Part shown: in pieces, positions 1-5,373 of the stretch
Layout: each line of letters starts with the position of its first letter
Position numbering within the stretch: the stretch's first letter is position 1
Source of the DNA: DATJOQ01 sp050010455
GTDB taxonomy: Bacteria; Desulfobacterota; Binatia; Binatales; Binataceae
DNA length: 7,748 nucleotides
Direction of reading: 5' to 3'
Assembly (NCBI GenBank): GCA_050010455.1
Contig: JBEKLA010000202.1
Coordinates: forward strand, 1 to 7,748
Translations under genes and position numbers: made by a program
Notes under the pieces: model-generated
Database searches by the model: none
Seen by the model: only the letters and a program-made list of their open reading frames with translations
What the model was told of the DNA's origin: nothing

Positions 1-183
1 TATATCAAGCTGCCCGCGCTCCTGTTCGTGCCGCTGGCGATGGTGATGGGCGCGCTGTATGTGATGTTCCTCCCCTTCATCGGGTTTGCGATGCTGTTCA
101 AGCTGGTCGGCGGGAAGGCTGCCCATGCGGTGCGCGCTCTCGTCACCGGGCACGAAGTGGCGATGGAAAAAGAACGCGGCTGA
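1..183 (+). CDS. C-terminal part of a small membrane protein, unknown function (5' end outside window)
   Basis: Frame 1 is open from the first base to a TGA at 181-183 and gives 60 residues. They begin with a hydrophobic stretch (LFVPLAMVMGALYVMFLPFIG) consistent with one long or two short membrane helices. A short basic and polar tail follows, ending in EVAMEKERG. I do not recognise the family and assign no function. The hydrophobic profile and the absence of in-frame stops support real coding. The true start lies upstream of the window, so total length is unknown. It converges on the minus-strand genes across a 123-base gap that contains hairpins. Confidence 0.6.
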   Translation, partial: YIKLPALLFVPLAMVMGALYVMFLPFIGFAMLFKLVGGKAAHAVRALVTGHEVAMEKERG

Positions 184-190
184 AACCGGG

Positions 191-216
191 CATCGGCGGC
201 CCTTAGGCCCGCGATG
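191..216. other. Imperfect hairpin just downstream of the partial + strand gene
   Basis: CATCG at 191-195 pairs with CGATG at 212-216. Inside, GGCC at 198-201 pairs with GGCC at 206-209 around a CTTA loop, with a small internal loop between the two stems. It starts eight bases after the stop at 181-183, where a terminator would be expected. No T-tract follows, so intrinsic termination is not shown. Confidence 0.3.
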
Positions 217-230
217 CGACTTCTCGACCC

Positions 231-264
231 GCGGCGACGCACTGCCCCCCTTGTGCGCCGCCGC
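231..264 (-). terminator. Strong GC-rich hairpin in the convergent gap, possible terminator or 3'-end stabiliser
   Basis: Bases 231-242 pair with 253-264 in a 12-position stem around a 10-base loop (243-252). The only imperfect pair is A237/C258. In minus-strand RNA this becomes a U-G wobble, so all 12 positions can pair there, while + strand RNA has an A-C mismatch. This favours a role at the 3' end of the minus-strand genes, whose last stop codon is at 307-309. No U-tract follows in either direction, so a classical rho-independent terminator is not established. A hairpin that blocks 3' exonucleases is equally possible. Confidence 0.4.
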
Positions 265-274
265 TTGCGCTTTA

Positions 275-295
275 GCTGATAGCGATCGCTTCAGC
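275..295. other. Second hairpin, directly after the DUF1330 stop codon
   Basis: GCTGA at 275-279 pairs with TCAGC at 291-295, and AGC at 281-283 pairs with GCT at 288-290 around a GATC loop, with T280 bulged. It lies 11 bases beyond the stop of the minus-strand DUF1330 gene. With the hairpins at 191-216 and 231-264 it makes a chain of stem-loops that fills the convergent gap. There is no T-tract. Confidence 0.35.
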
Positions 296-306
296 CAATC
301 GAACAA

Positions 307-600
307 TTATTCCTGGTATACGTTGATCTCCAACCGCGCGTACGCCTTCTGGCGCAGGGGAAGAACCTTCTGATACTCGGGATCGTTGACCCACGCCTCG
401 ACTCCGGCCAAGTCGGGGAAGCGCAGGATTATCCCAACCTGGCTCGCCTTTCCCTCACCGAAGGCTTTGACGCCGCCGCCAGCCCCGACCGGCTGTCCGC
501 CATGTTTCTGGATCACGGGACGCGCCACCGCCCGGTAGCTGTTTAGCGTCTCCTCGGTGCCTGATCTAAGGTCGCCCTGGATGAACACGAGCACACTCAT
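307..600 (-). CDS. DUF1330-like small protein (dimeric alpha-beta barrel fold)
   Basis: This 97-residue protein resembles DUF1330-type proteins, small proteins with a ferredoxin-like alpha/beta fold that dimerise through their sheets. Visible hallmarks are an N-terminal strand (SVLVFIQGDL), a helix containing YRAVARPVIQKHGG, a glycine-rich turn (GAGGG, near residues 40-44), a central strand and helix (GIILRFPDLAGVEAWVNDPEYQ), and a C-terminal strand. Length fits the family. The ATG at 598-600 is well supported: minus-strand RNA carries GGAGG (forward 606-610) five bases upstream. No specific reaction is known for most members and I infer none. It lies 103 bases after the response regulator gene on the same strand, so it could be the last gene of that operon or have its own promoter. 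Nothing links it directly to the cytochromes. Confidence 0.85.
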   Translation of the reverse strand: MSVLVFIQGDLRSGTEETLNSYRAVARPVIQKHGGQPVGAGGGVKAFGEGKASQVGIILRFPDLAGVEAWVNDPEYQKVLPLRQKAYARLEINVYQE

Positions 601-605
601 AACTT

Positions 606-610
606 CCTCC
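606..610 (-). promoter_or_regulatory. Shine-Dalgarno site of the DUF1330-like gene
   Basis: Read on the minus strand, GGGAGGAAGTT comes immediately before the ATG at 598-600, with the GGAGG core five bases away. This is the strongest ribosome-binding site of the minus-strand group and fixes the start. It also suggests independent, efficient translation. Confidence 0.7.
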
Positions 611-703
611 CTGTCGAGCGAATGGAGTTCAAACTACGTGCTTGCCGCCGCGATGCCAAGCCTTGCGGCAGCGGACAGACGTTCGCGAGCGGGCAGCGTG
701 CGA

Positions 704-1360
704 TCAGTTTTCGACCTGGATTACGCCTTTCTTGATCGCGAACTTGATCAGGTCGGTACGGCTGTGAAGGTCGAGCTTCTCCATCACGCGCTCGCGATGG
801 GACATCGCGGTCTTGATACTGATCTTGAGGAACTCGGCGACTTCCTTGTTGCTATGTCCGAGCGCCACCAGCCTTAGTACCTGCTTTTCACGATCCGTCA
901 GGCTCTCGTAAGGATCTTCGCCCTCGGCGCCGACATCCTTCGGCGGATGCTGAATCGCTTCCATCGCGATCTGGGGATCCAGCACCAGCCCGCCTTTGAC
1001 GACACGGCGAATCGCGGCGACCAGCTCTGCGCCGAGCACGCGCTTGAGCAAATACCCCGCAACCCCGATCTTAATGAAGCGCTGAACATACTCCCGGTCT
1101 TCGTACTGGGTCAGCACCAGCACCCGCGTTTTCGGCGCTTCGTGTTTCAGCTCGAGGGCCGCTTCGAGTCCGCCCAGTCCCGGCATCGCGATGTCCATCA
1201 AAACCACGTCGGGTTTGAGGCGTCGGCATTGCGCAACCGCCTCGCGGCCGTCGCTGGCCTCGCCGACCACCTCGATGTCCTCAGCCAGGCTGAGCATCGC
1301 CTTTATGCCGTCACGCAGAAGGGCGTGATCGTCGGCGATGACAACGCGGATCTTATCCAT
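704..1360 (-). CDS. NarL/FixJ-type response regulator with LuxR-type helix-turn-helix
   Basis: This 218-residue protein has a receiver domain at about residues 3-118 and a LuxR-type DNA-binding domain at about 152-212. The receiver has the acidic pair D10-D11, the phospho-acceptor D56 (VVLMDIAMPG), the switch threonine T84 and the conserved lysine K106. The output domain begins LTDREKQVLRLVALGHSNKE and continues with the usual scaffold and recognition helices. The recognition segment reads KTAMSHRERVMEKL where KTVxxHRxxIMxKL is more usual, a mild variant. Length is typical of NarL/DegU-like regulators. The start ATG (1358-1360) lies inside the last codons of the kinase gene: the sequence ATGGATAA carries both this start and the kinase stop. 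GAGGGAGA comes directly upstream. This arrangement makes it the cognate partner of the kinase. It is probably phosphorylated at D56 and binds DNA as a dimer. Its targets are not shown here, but the adjacent cytochrome genes are the obvious candidates. Confidence 0.97.
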   Translation of the reverse strand: MDKIRVVIADDHALLRDGIKAMLSLAEDIEVVGEASDGREAVAQCRRLKPDVVLMDIAMPGLGGLEAALELKHEAPKTRVLVLTQYEDREYVQRFIKIGVAGYLLKRVLGAELVAAIRRVVKGGLVLDPQIAMEAIQHPPKDVGAEGEDPYESLTDREKQVLRLVALGHSNKEVAEFLKISIKTAMSHRERVMEKLDLHSRTDLIKFAIKKGVIQVEN

Positions 1361-3248
1361 TCTCCCTCTGAAGCGGCACGGTCAGCACGACCCTCGTGCC
1401 CTGGCCCGGCGACGATTCGATAGTCGAACTGCCGCCCAGCAACTCGATCCGCTCGCTGATCCCGGCCAGTCCCAGCCCGCGTCCACCCACAGCGGCGGTG
1501 CTGGGAGAGATGCTGGCCGGATCGAAGCCTTCGCCATCGTCCTCAATTTCGATCGTTACCGCCCGCGGGCTGAGCGCACACTGGATTAGCACGCTCTCGG
1601 CACGCGCATGCTTTACGATATTAGTAAGCGCTTCCTGAACGGCTCGAAAGAGAGCCGTTTCGATTTCTGGAGGGAGGCGTTCGTCGGTCTCGTCGAATTC
1701 GCAATGGATCGCGATTCCGCGCCGCTTCAGATCGCGCTCCGCATACCACTTGATCGCCGAAAACAGCCCGAGGTCGTCAAGCACCGACGGCCGCAAATCA
1801 AAGCTCATCCGATGAATCCCGTCGAGGGTCTTCATGGCGAGCGCCCTTACGTCCTGCAAGCGTTCGCGCGGCGCATCCGGCGGCAGCGTGGCCATCACGG
1901 TATCGAGCCCAAGCGCAAGCGCACCGAGGAGCTGGCTGGTTTCGTCGTGCAGTTCACGCGCGATGCGGCGGCGCTCCTCCTCCTGCGCGCCAATCACCTT
2001 CTGCAGCAACTTTGCCCTGAGTCGGTCGCGCTGTTGAAGCTCTTTATATAGCCGATCGATCTCTCTGGTGCGCTCCTCGACTCGCAATTCGAGCTGGTCG
2101 CGCGCGTTCGCCACGTCTTCAAGTGATTGTTTCAGCGCCACTCGCATCCGTTCGAGCGCCGCACCAAGACGCCCGACCTCGTCCACGCCGAGTTCCGGAA
2201 TTGGCGTCGTAAGCTCGCCGGCCGCGATCCTGTCGGCCGTCGTGGTCAACAGCGAAAGAGGCGCCGTGATGCTGCCGGCGGCTCCCATGGCGAACAGCAG
2301 CGATAGAATCGCCAGCGCCGGGACGCATGCCGCGATCTCCCAGCTAAGAGCGATAGCGGTCGAAAAGGCGTCCTTCTTTGGCTGGCGGATGCTGATTCCC
2401 CACGGAGTTCGCGGCGACAGCGGCGCGAACGCCATCACTTCATCGACACGGCCATTGGCGAGGCCGGCCTCGTGGCATCCGTGGCAGGTGCCGGCGCTTT
2501 GCTTCTGCTGTTTGATAAGCGTTTCGATAAAATGACGATGATCGCTTTCGGCGTACAGGCGCTGGGAGTCCGTGCTGGCGATCACGACGCCGTTCTGATC
2601 CACCAGATCCACGGTTTCGCCCTTATCCAGCGGCACGAAACTCAGCAGGTCGCGAAAGTTGAGACTCTCCGGCGCGATCTCTCCGCCTACCACGCCGGCC
2701 ACCTGGCTGCGCAAATCCCGAATCGGTATCAGCAAGAACAACCGGCGCCCGCCGTCGCCGCTCGACGACAGGGCCGATACCTCGGGAATGCCCTTTTCGA
2801 GTGCATCCTTGACCGTGAGAAGCCCCTTGGCGCGTGCGACGGCACCGGAGCTGCCCGCAGGTTCCGCCACTACGAGTTGGCCTGTGGCGTCGAGCAGAAA
2901 CACCTGGGACAGCAAGCGGGAGCGAAGGTAGGCCTCTCTCAGCGCGACTGGCGTTACCCGCGGTGCGCCACGCGAGCCACCTTCGGGCGCTGGCGCAATC
3001 GCCTCGAGCAACTCAAGCTCCGAGTTCACTAGCGAATCGACGTGCGCTGCCACGCTTATAGCCAGATGCTGGCGTTCGGCCAGCACCTGGTCCTGCAAGG
3101 AGTGCACGCTCGACCAACTCAGCCATCCGAGGATTATGGTCGGAGCGAGCGTACCCGCCATCGTCAGCAGCACGATCCGGGCCCGCAATCCGCGCATCCT
3201 GGCGCGCAGCCCACGCCGCGCACCCGTATCGAGGGCGCCCGAACCCAT
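1353..3248 (-). CDS. Membrane sensor histidine kinase with a CxxCH haem c motif in its Cache-like periplasmic domain (HisKA_3 family)
   Basis: The 631-residue protein has a basic N-terminus, a first membrane helix (about 24-44), a periplasmic region (about 45-295), a second helix (about 297-321), HAMP (about 322-375), a coiled coil (about 376-420), a HisKA_3 dimerisation domain and a HATPase domain. The phospho-acceptor is H434 in RELHDETSQLLGAL. ATPase motifs are N543 (LTNIVKHA), DDGEGF (570-575) and GRGLGLAGI (589-597). The periplasmic part looks like a double Cache domain, with strands such as VFLLDATGQLVVAEP and VDLVDQNGVVIASTD. It contains CHGCH at residues 255-259, a c-type haem attachment motif, followed by FAPLSPRTPWGISIRQP, typical of the last Cache strands. 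This suggests covalent haem and sensing of redox state or a small ligand; haem loading is inferred. The start is less certain: a GGGGAA sequence lies about 12 bases upstream of this ATG, and M18 is an alternative. The gene lies 110 bases after the cytochrome b gene and overlaps the regulator gene by eight bases. Confidence 0.95.
   Translation of the reverse strand: MGSGALDTGARRGLRARMRGLRARIVLLTMAGTLAPTIILGWLSWSSVHSLQDQVLAERQHLAISVAAHVDSLVNSELELLEAIAPAPEGGSRGAPRVTPVALREAYLRSRLLSQVFLLDATGQLVVAEPAGSSGAVARAKGLLTVKDALEKGIPEVSALSSSGDGGRRLFLLIPIRDLRSQVAGVVGGEIAPESLNFRDLLSFVPLDKGETVDLVDQNGVVIASTDSQRLYAESDHRHFIETLIKQQKQSAGTCHGCHEAGLANGRVDEVMAFAPLSPRTPWGISIRQPKKDAFSTAIALSWEIAACVPALAILSLLFAMGAAGSITAPLSLLTTTADRIAAGELTTPIPELGVDEVGRLGAALERMRVALKQSLEDVANARDQLELRVEERTREIDRLYKELQQRDRLRAKLLQKVIGAQEEERRRIARELHDETSQLLGALALGLDTVMATLPPDAPRERLQDVRALAMKTLDGIHRMSFDLRPSVLDDLGLFSAIKWYAERDLKRRGIAIHCEFDETDERLPPEIETALFRAVQEALTNIVKHARAESVLIQCALSPRAVTIEIEDDGEGFDPASISPSTAAVGGRGLGLAGISERIELLGGSSTIESSPGQGTRVVLTVPLQRENG
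2472..2486 (-). other. Codons for the CxxCH haem c motif in the kinase sensor domain
   Basis: These five codons encode C-H-G-C-H, residues 255-259 of the sensor kinase. The segment lies between the two membrane helices and is therefore expected on the periplasmic side, where c-type haem is attached. Nearby H237, H239 and H256 could be distal ligands, but this cannot be decided from sequence alone. Confidence 0.7.
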
Positions 3249-3322
3249 TGCGTTAACCGTTCCCCGCTCGCGCGCCGGCGCACCCCGCGCCGCCGAGATC
3301 TATGCCAAACGGAGCGCCGATT

Positions 3323-3349
3323 TGGGCCGCATTCATCGCCTTCGGCCCA
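3323..3349 (-). other. Intercistronic hairpin between the cytochrome b and kinase genes
   Basis: TGGGCCG at 3323-3329 pairs perfectly with CGGCCCA at 3343-3349 around a 13-base loop, nine bases past the cytochrome b stop codon (3359-3361). No U-tract follows on the minus strand, so full intrinsic termination is unlikely. It could act as a partial terminator, or as a processing or stability element that sets different levels of cytochrome and regulator mRNA. Confidence 0.4.
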
Positions 3350-3358
3350 GCTTGACGC

Positions 3359-4060
3359 TCAGACCTCCGTCCCCGCCTGATCCTGGTGCTCCTCATCCGG
3401 TCGCATCTGCGCGTACTCGAGCGGATGCTCCTTTTCCATACGTTCAACGCTCATCTTTCCAGTGAAAATCGTGCGGTCGAACGGGAATACGTCGGGCGAA
3501 AAATGCGCATTGTAGATGTGCCACGTGATCACGACCAGAAACGCCAGCAGCCCCTCGTTACTATGCGCCATCTGCGCAGCCGGGATTATCTCGCCGGGCA
3601 GATAGCTCGTAGTCAGGATTGGGAAGTAGAGCATCAACCCGGTCACGATCATCAGTCCAGAGCCGAGCACCAGCCCCCAGTACTCGAACTTCTGCCGATA
3701 GTCGTAACGATCGAAGTGCGCCTCCTCGTCGGACAGCCGCAGATAGTAACGCATCATCATGATGGCGTCGGTGAAGTCCTTGCGCGTCGGCACGATCGAA
3801 GGCCGCGAGCGTCTGGAAACCACCAAAGCCAGCGCCACTCCCAGGTGGATGATCGTGATTGCGGCAAACAATAGCCCCGCTTCACGATGAAGCCATCGTG
3901 CCCGGTCGAGGCCTCCCATCGCCGCGATCGTCCATTGCGCCCATCGCGCCGAGTAAAACTTCTGCGCGAGACCGGTCGCCGCCAGTATGATGAACAGCGA
4001 CATCACAATCAGGTGCTCGATTCTCTGACGAACGGAAAAGCGAATTACATATTCGTTCAT
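3359..4060 (-). CDS. Four-helix membrane cytochrome b, formate dehydrogenase gamma (FdnI)-like cytochrome b subunit
   Basis: This 233-residue integral membrane protein probably binds two b-type haems and exchanges electrons between the quinone pool and a periplasmic partner. Predicted helices are at about residues 14-33, 58-81, 127-148 and 166-186. Histidines H16 (RQRIEHLIVM), H58 (WLHREAG), H166 (AHSNEG) and H181 (WHIYNAHF) closely match, in position and spacing, the four haem ligands known in E. coli FdnI. H72 and H186 are additional. The tail (NAHFSPDVFPFDRTIFTGKM, then EHPLEY) is highly polar and probably cytoplasmic. The frame stays open upstream to 4240, but I choose the ATG at 4058-4060. 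It begins the conserved part, and it overlaps the cytochrome c stop as ATGA, a sign of translational coupling. Extra upstream residues would lie inside the cytochrome c gene and lack family character. Its partner is almost certainly the nonaheme protein, not a formate dehydrogenase, since no catalytic subunit gene is present. Confidence 0.92.
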   Translation of the reverse strand: MNEYVIRFSVRQRIEHLIVMSLFIILAATGLAQKFYSARWAQWTIAAMGGLDRARWLHREAGLLFAAITIIHLGVALALVVSRRSRPSIVPTRKDFTDAIMMMRYYLRLSDEEAHFDRYDYRQKFEYWGLVLGSGLMIVTGLMLYFPILTTSYLPGEIIPAAQMAHSNEGLLAFLVVITWHIYNAHFSPDVFPFDRTIFTGKMSVERMEKEHPLEYAQMRPDEEHQDQAGTEV

Positions 4061-5133
4061 CGATTCACCACTACCCGCCACAGATGCAGCAGGATCTGAA
4101 GTACCAATCCGCCAATAACGAACGGAATGAATATCGTGTAAAAAATCTTCACCGCGTAAACCAGGGGTGCGTGCTTCAGGCTCGGCGCGTAATGCCCGAT
4201 CCACGCCGACGGGAAGTTCGCGCTGGCCGCGGGATGGCATCGCCGGCAGGTCCTGAGCAAGTTCGCCTTGATCAGCGGTGAACTGGCGCTATCGACGCGC
4301 GCGATGTCATGAACGCCGTGACAGTCCGTGCAGGTCGCGGTGAACGCGCGCGGGTCCGCTTTCCCGGAGCGGTACAACGAGGCCGTCATCCCGTGAAAGT
4401 CCCTCAAATAGGTGGTAAGCACGTCGGTCGAGATGCCGTACTTCGCCATTATCTTTTCGTCGGTGTGGCATCGCGCGCACAACTGCGGGATGCTCAGATG
4501 CCACGCAGCCGCAAGTGGATTCAAGTTGTCGTGCGGATGATGGCAGTCGGTGCAGACCGGCACGTCATGATTGTCTTGTTCGAGCAGCGCCTTGCCATGA
4601 ACGCTCTGGGCGTAGGCCGCGGCAATCGCTGTATGGCACTTCGCGCAGGTGCGCGAGATCTGCACGCGCGGCTGAGCCGGCGGCGTGATCGCGTGCGAGC
4701 CGTGACAATCGACGCAGGTCGGCGCGTTTTGGTTGCCCTTAACGATCTCGGCGTAATGGACCCCGTCGAGCAGCCGGCTGTACTCCGAGAAATGGCATCG
4801 TTTGCAAAGCTCGTAGTACGCCAATTGCACCGCGTGCCGATTCGGGAATTGTCTGATCGCGTGCGGAACAGCGGTGATATCGGAATGGCAGTCCGTACAC
4901 GCGAGCTTGCCGCCATGGACCGAGTGGGCGAATACCTTCCCGTCCACGAAGAGCGAAAGCTTCTCGCCGTCGCCCAGCTTGCTCGAGAACGACGGATTAC
5001 TGTGACACGCGAGACACAGTGAGCTGGGGGGCCCCCCTGCTGCTACTGGGGGTGGTTTTGTCACGGCTCCAACAACGCCGGCCACTAATATCAACAGGGC
5101 TAATTTTCGAACCATCACATCATTACTTACCAT
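4057..5133 (-). CDS. Nonaheme c-type cytochrome with signal peptide and C-terminal membrane anchor (cytochrome c3/NapC-like multiheme group)
   Basis: The 358-residue protein carries nine CxxCH motifs, at residues 40-44, 79-83, 110-114, 140-144, 163-167, 194-198, 219-223, 268-272 and 296-300. The first eight form four repeated pairs: a CxxCH, a histidine often followed by G (SVHG, GVHY, SVHG, FHGM), then CTDCH or CVDCH, three of these followed by a further histidine (CHGSH, CHHPH, CHGVH). The ninth (CRRCH) stands alone near the end. The N-terminus is a signal peptide (VRKLALLILVAGVVGAV, possible cleavage near A32). A hydrophobic helix at about 326-350 anchors the C-terminus, leaving the haem domain periplasmic. 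The many extra histidines suggest mostly bis-histidine haems and an electron-transfer role; no catalytic haem motif such as NrfA CxxCK is seen. Start choice is uncertain: M1 (5131-5133) and M7 (5113-5115) are both possible and neither has a convincing Shine-Dalgarno sequence. It is the first gene of the minus-strand group, coupled to the cytochrome b gene. Confidence 0.95.
   Translation of the reverse strand: MVSNDVMVRKLALLILVAGVVGAVTKPPPVAAGGPPSSLCLACHSNPSFSSKLGDGEKLSLFVDGKVFAHSVHGGKLACTDCHSDITAVPHAIRQFPNRHAVQLAYYELCKRCHFSEYSRLLDGVHYAEIVKGNQNAPTCVDCHGSHAITPPAQPRVQISRTCAKCHTAIAAAYAQSVHGKALLEQDNHDVPVCTDCHHPHDNLNPLAAAWHLSIPQLCARCHTDEKIMAKYGISTDVLTTYLRDFHGMTASLYRSGKADPRAFTATCTDCHGVHDIARVDSASSPLIKANLLRTCRRCHPAASANFPSAWIGHYAPSLKHAPLVYAVKIFYTIFIPFVIGGLVLQILLHLWRVVVNR
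5022..5041. repeat. GC palindrome (G6C6 core) within the cytochrome signal-peptide region
   Basis: GGGGGGCCCCCC at 5026-5037 is a perfect 12-base palindrome. Apart from one T-T mismatch on the flanks, symmetry extends to 5022-5041. On the mRNA it encodes about A-G-G-P-P-S around the predicted signal-peptide cleavage site and could fold as a stable hairpin soon after the start codon. Two adjacent six-base homopolymers are also prone to slippage. Confidence 0.6.
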
Positions 5134-5148
5134 TATGCAACGTAGCTT

Positions 5149-5166
5149 GCCACCGCCCCCGGTGGC
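5149..5166 (-). promoter_or_regulatory. Leader hairpin just upstream of the nonaheme cytochrome start
   Basis: GCCACCG at 5149-5155 pairs perfectly with CGGTGGC at 5160-5166 around a four-base loop. Its near edge is 15 bases from the ATG at 5131-5133. In mRNA it would sit in the 5' leader and could modulate translation. As DNA it could be a dyad operator. No matching ligand-binding structure is recognised. Confidence 0.35.
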
Positions 5167-5180
5167 GCCTTATGACACAG

Positions 5181-5211
5181 CTTAAAGCGGGTCTTTTTCC
5201 CTAAAAGCGGG
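5181..5211. promoter_or_regulatory. 11-base direct repeat spaced by 20 bases upstream of the cytochrome genes, possible regulator site
   Basis: CTTAAAGCGGG (5181-5191) and CTAAAAGCGGG (5201-5211) match at 10 of 11 positions and begin exactly 20 bases apart, about two helical turns, so both would face the same side of the DNA. They lie 48-78 bases upstream of the cytochrome c start at 5133. Direct repeats with this spacing are common for transcription factor sites. Binding by the NarL-type regulator is only a guess, and no clear -35/-10 pair was found beside them. Confidence 0.4.
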
Positions 5212-5373
5212 AAGCAGCCCCACTCTATCGACGCCGGACGAGCCTGCAGCGCAGCTAATCCACGCGCACATGATAGAGGAAAAAAGTAGCGATGTTTCAG
5301 GTCCGATTCGCGAAACTCTGTCATCCGAGGGAAAAGGACCAGAATAAGAGCGCGTTCGTGGGTTCCCGCAAGC

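Noticed and set aside
281..290. AGCGATCGCT, containing the cyanobacterial HIP1 octamer GCGATCGC
   Set aside because: I noticed only one other copy (around 5524), within GC-rich sequence, and gene content is not cyanobacterial. The palindrome is better explained as part of the hairpin at 275-295.
947..1423. 158-residue + strand frame opposite the response regulator
   Set aside because: It is antisense to an unmistakable receiver and helix-turn-helix protein and has no features of its own.
3276..3292. 6-bp GC hairpin upstream of the kinase start
   Set aside because: A short stem with a five-base loop in very GC-rich DNA is expected by chance, and nothing ties it to a known element.
4061..4240. 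N-terminal extension of the cytochrome b frame
   Set aside because: This part lies within the last codons of the cytochrome c gene in another frame, has no cytochrome b character, and the ATGA overlap gives a better start.
5134..5152. Sigma-54 promoter on the minus strand (TGGCAAG followed by TTGCA) just before the cytochrome start
   Set aside because: The GG and GC elements are 11 bases apart, not the strictly required 10, and the site is so close to the start codon that transcription would begin within or after it.
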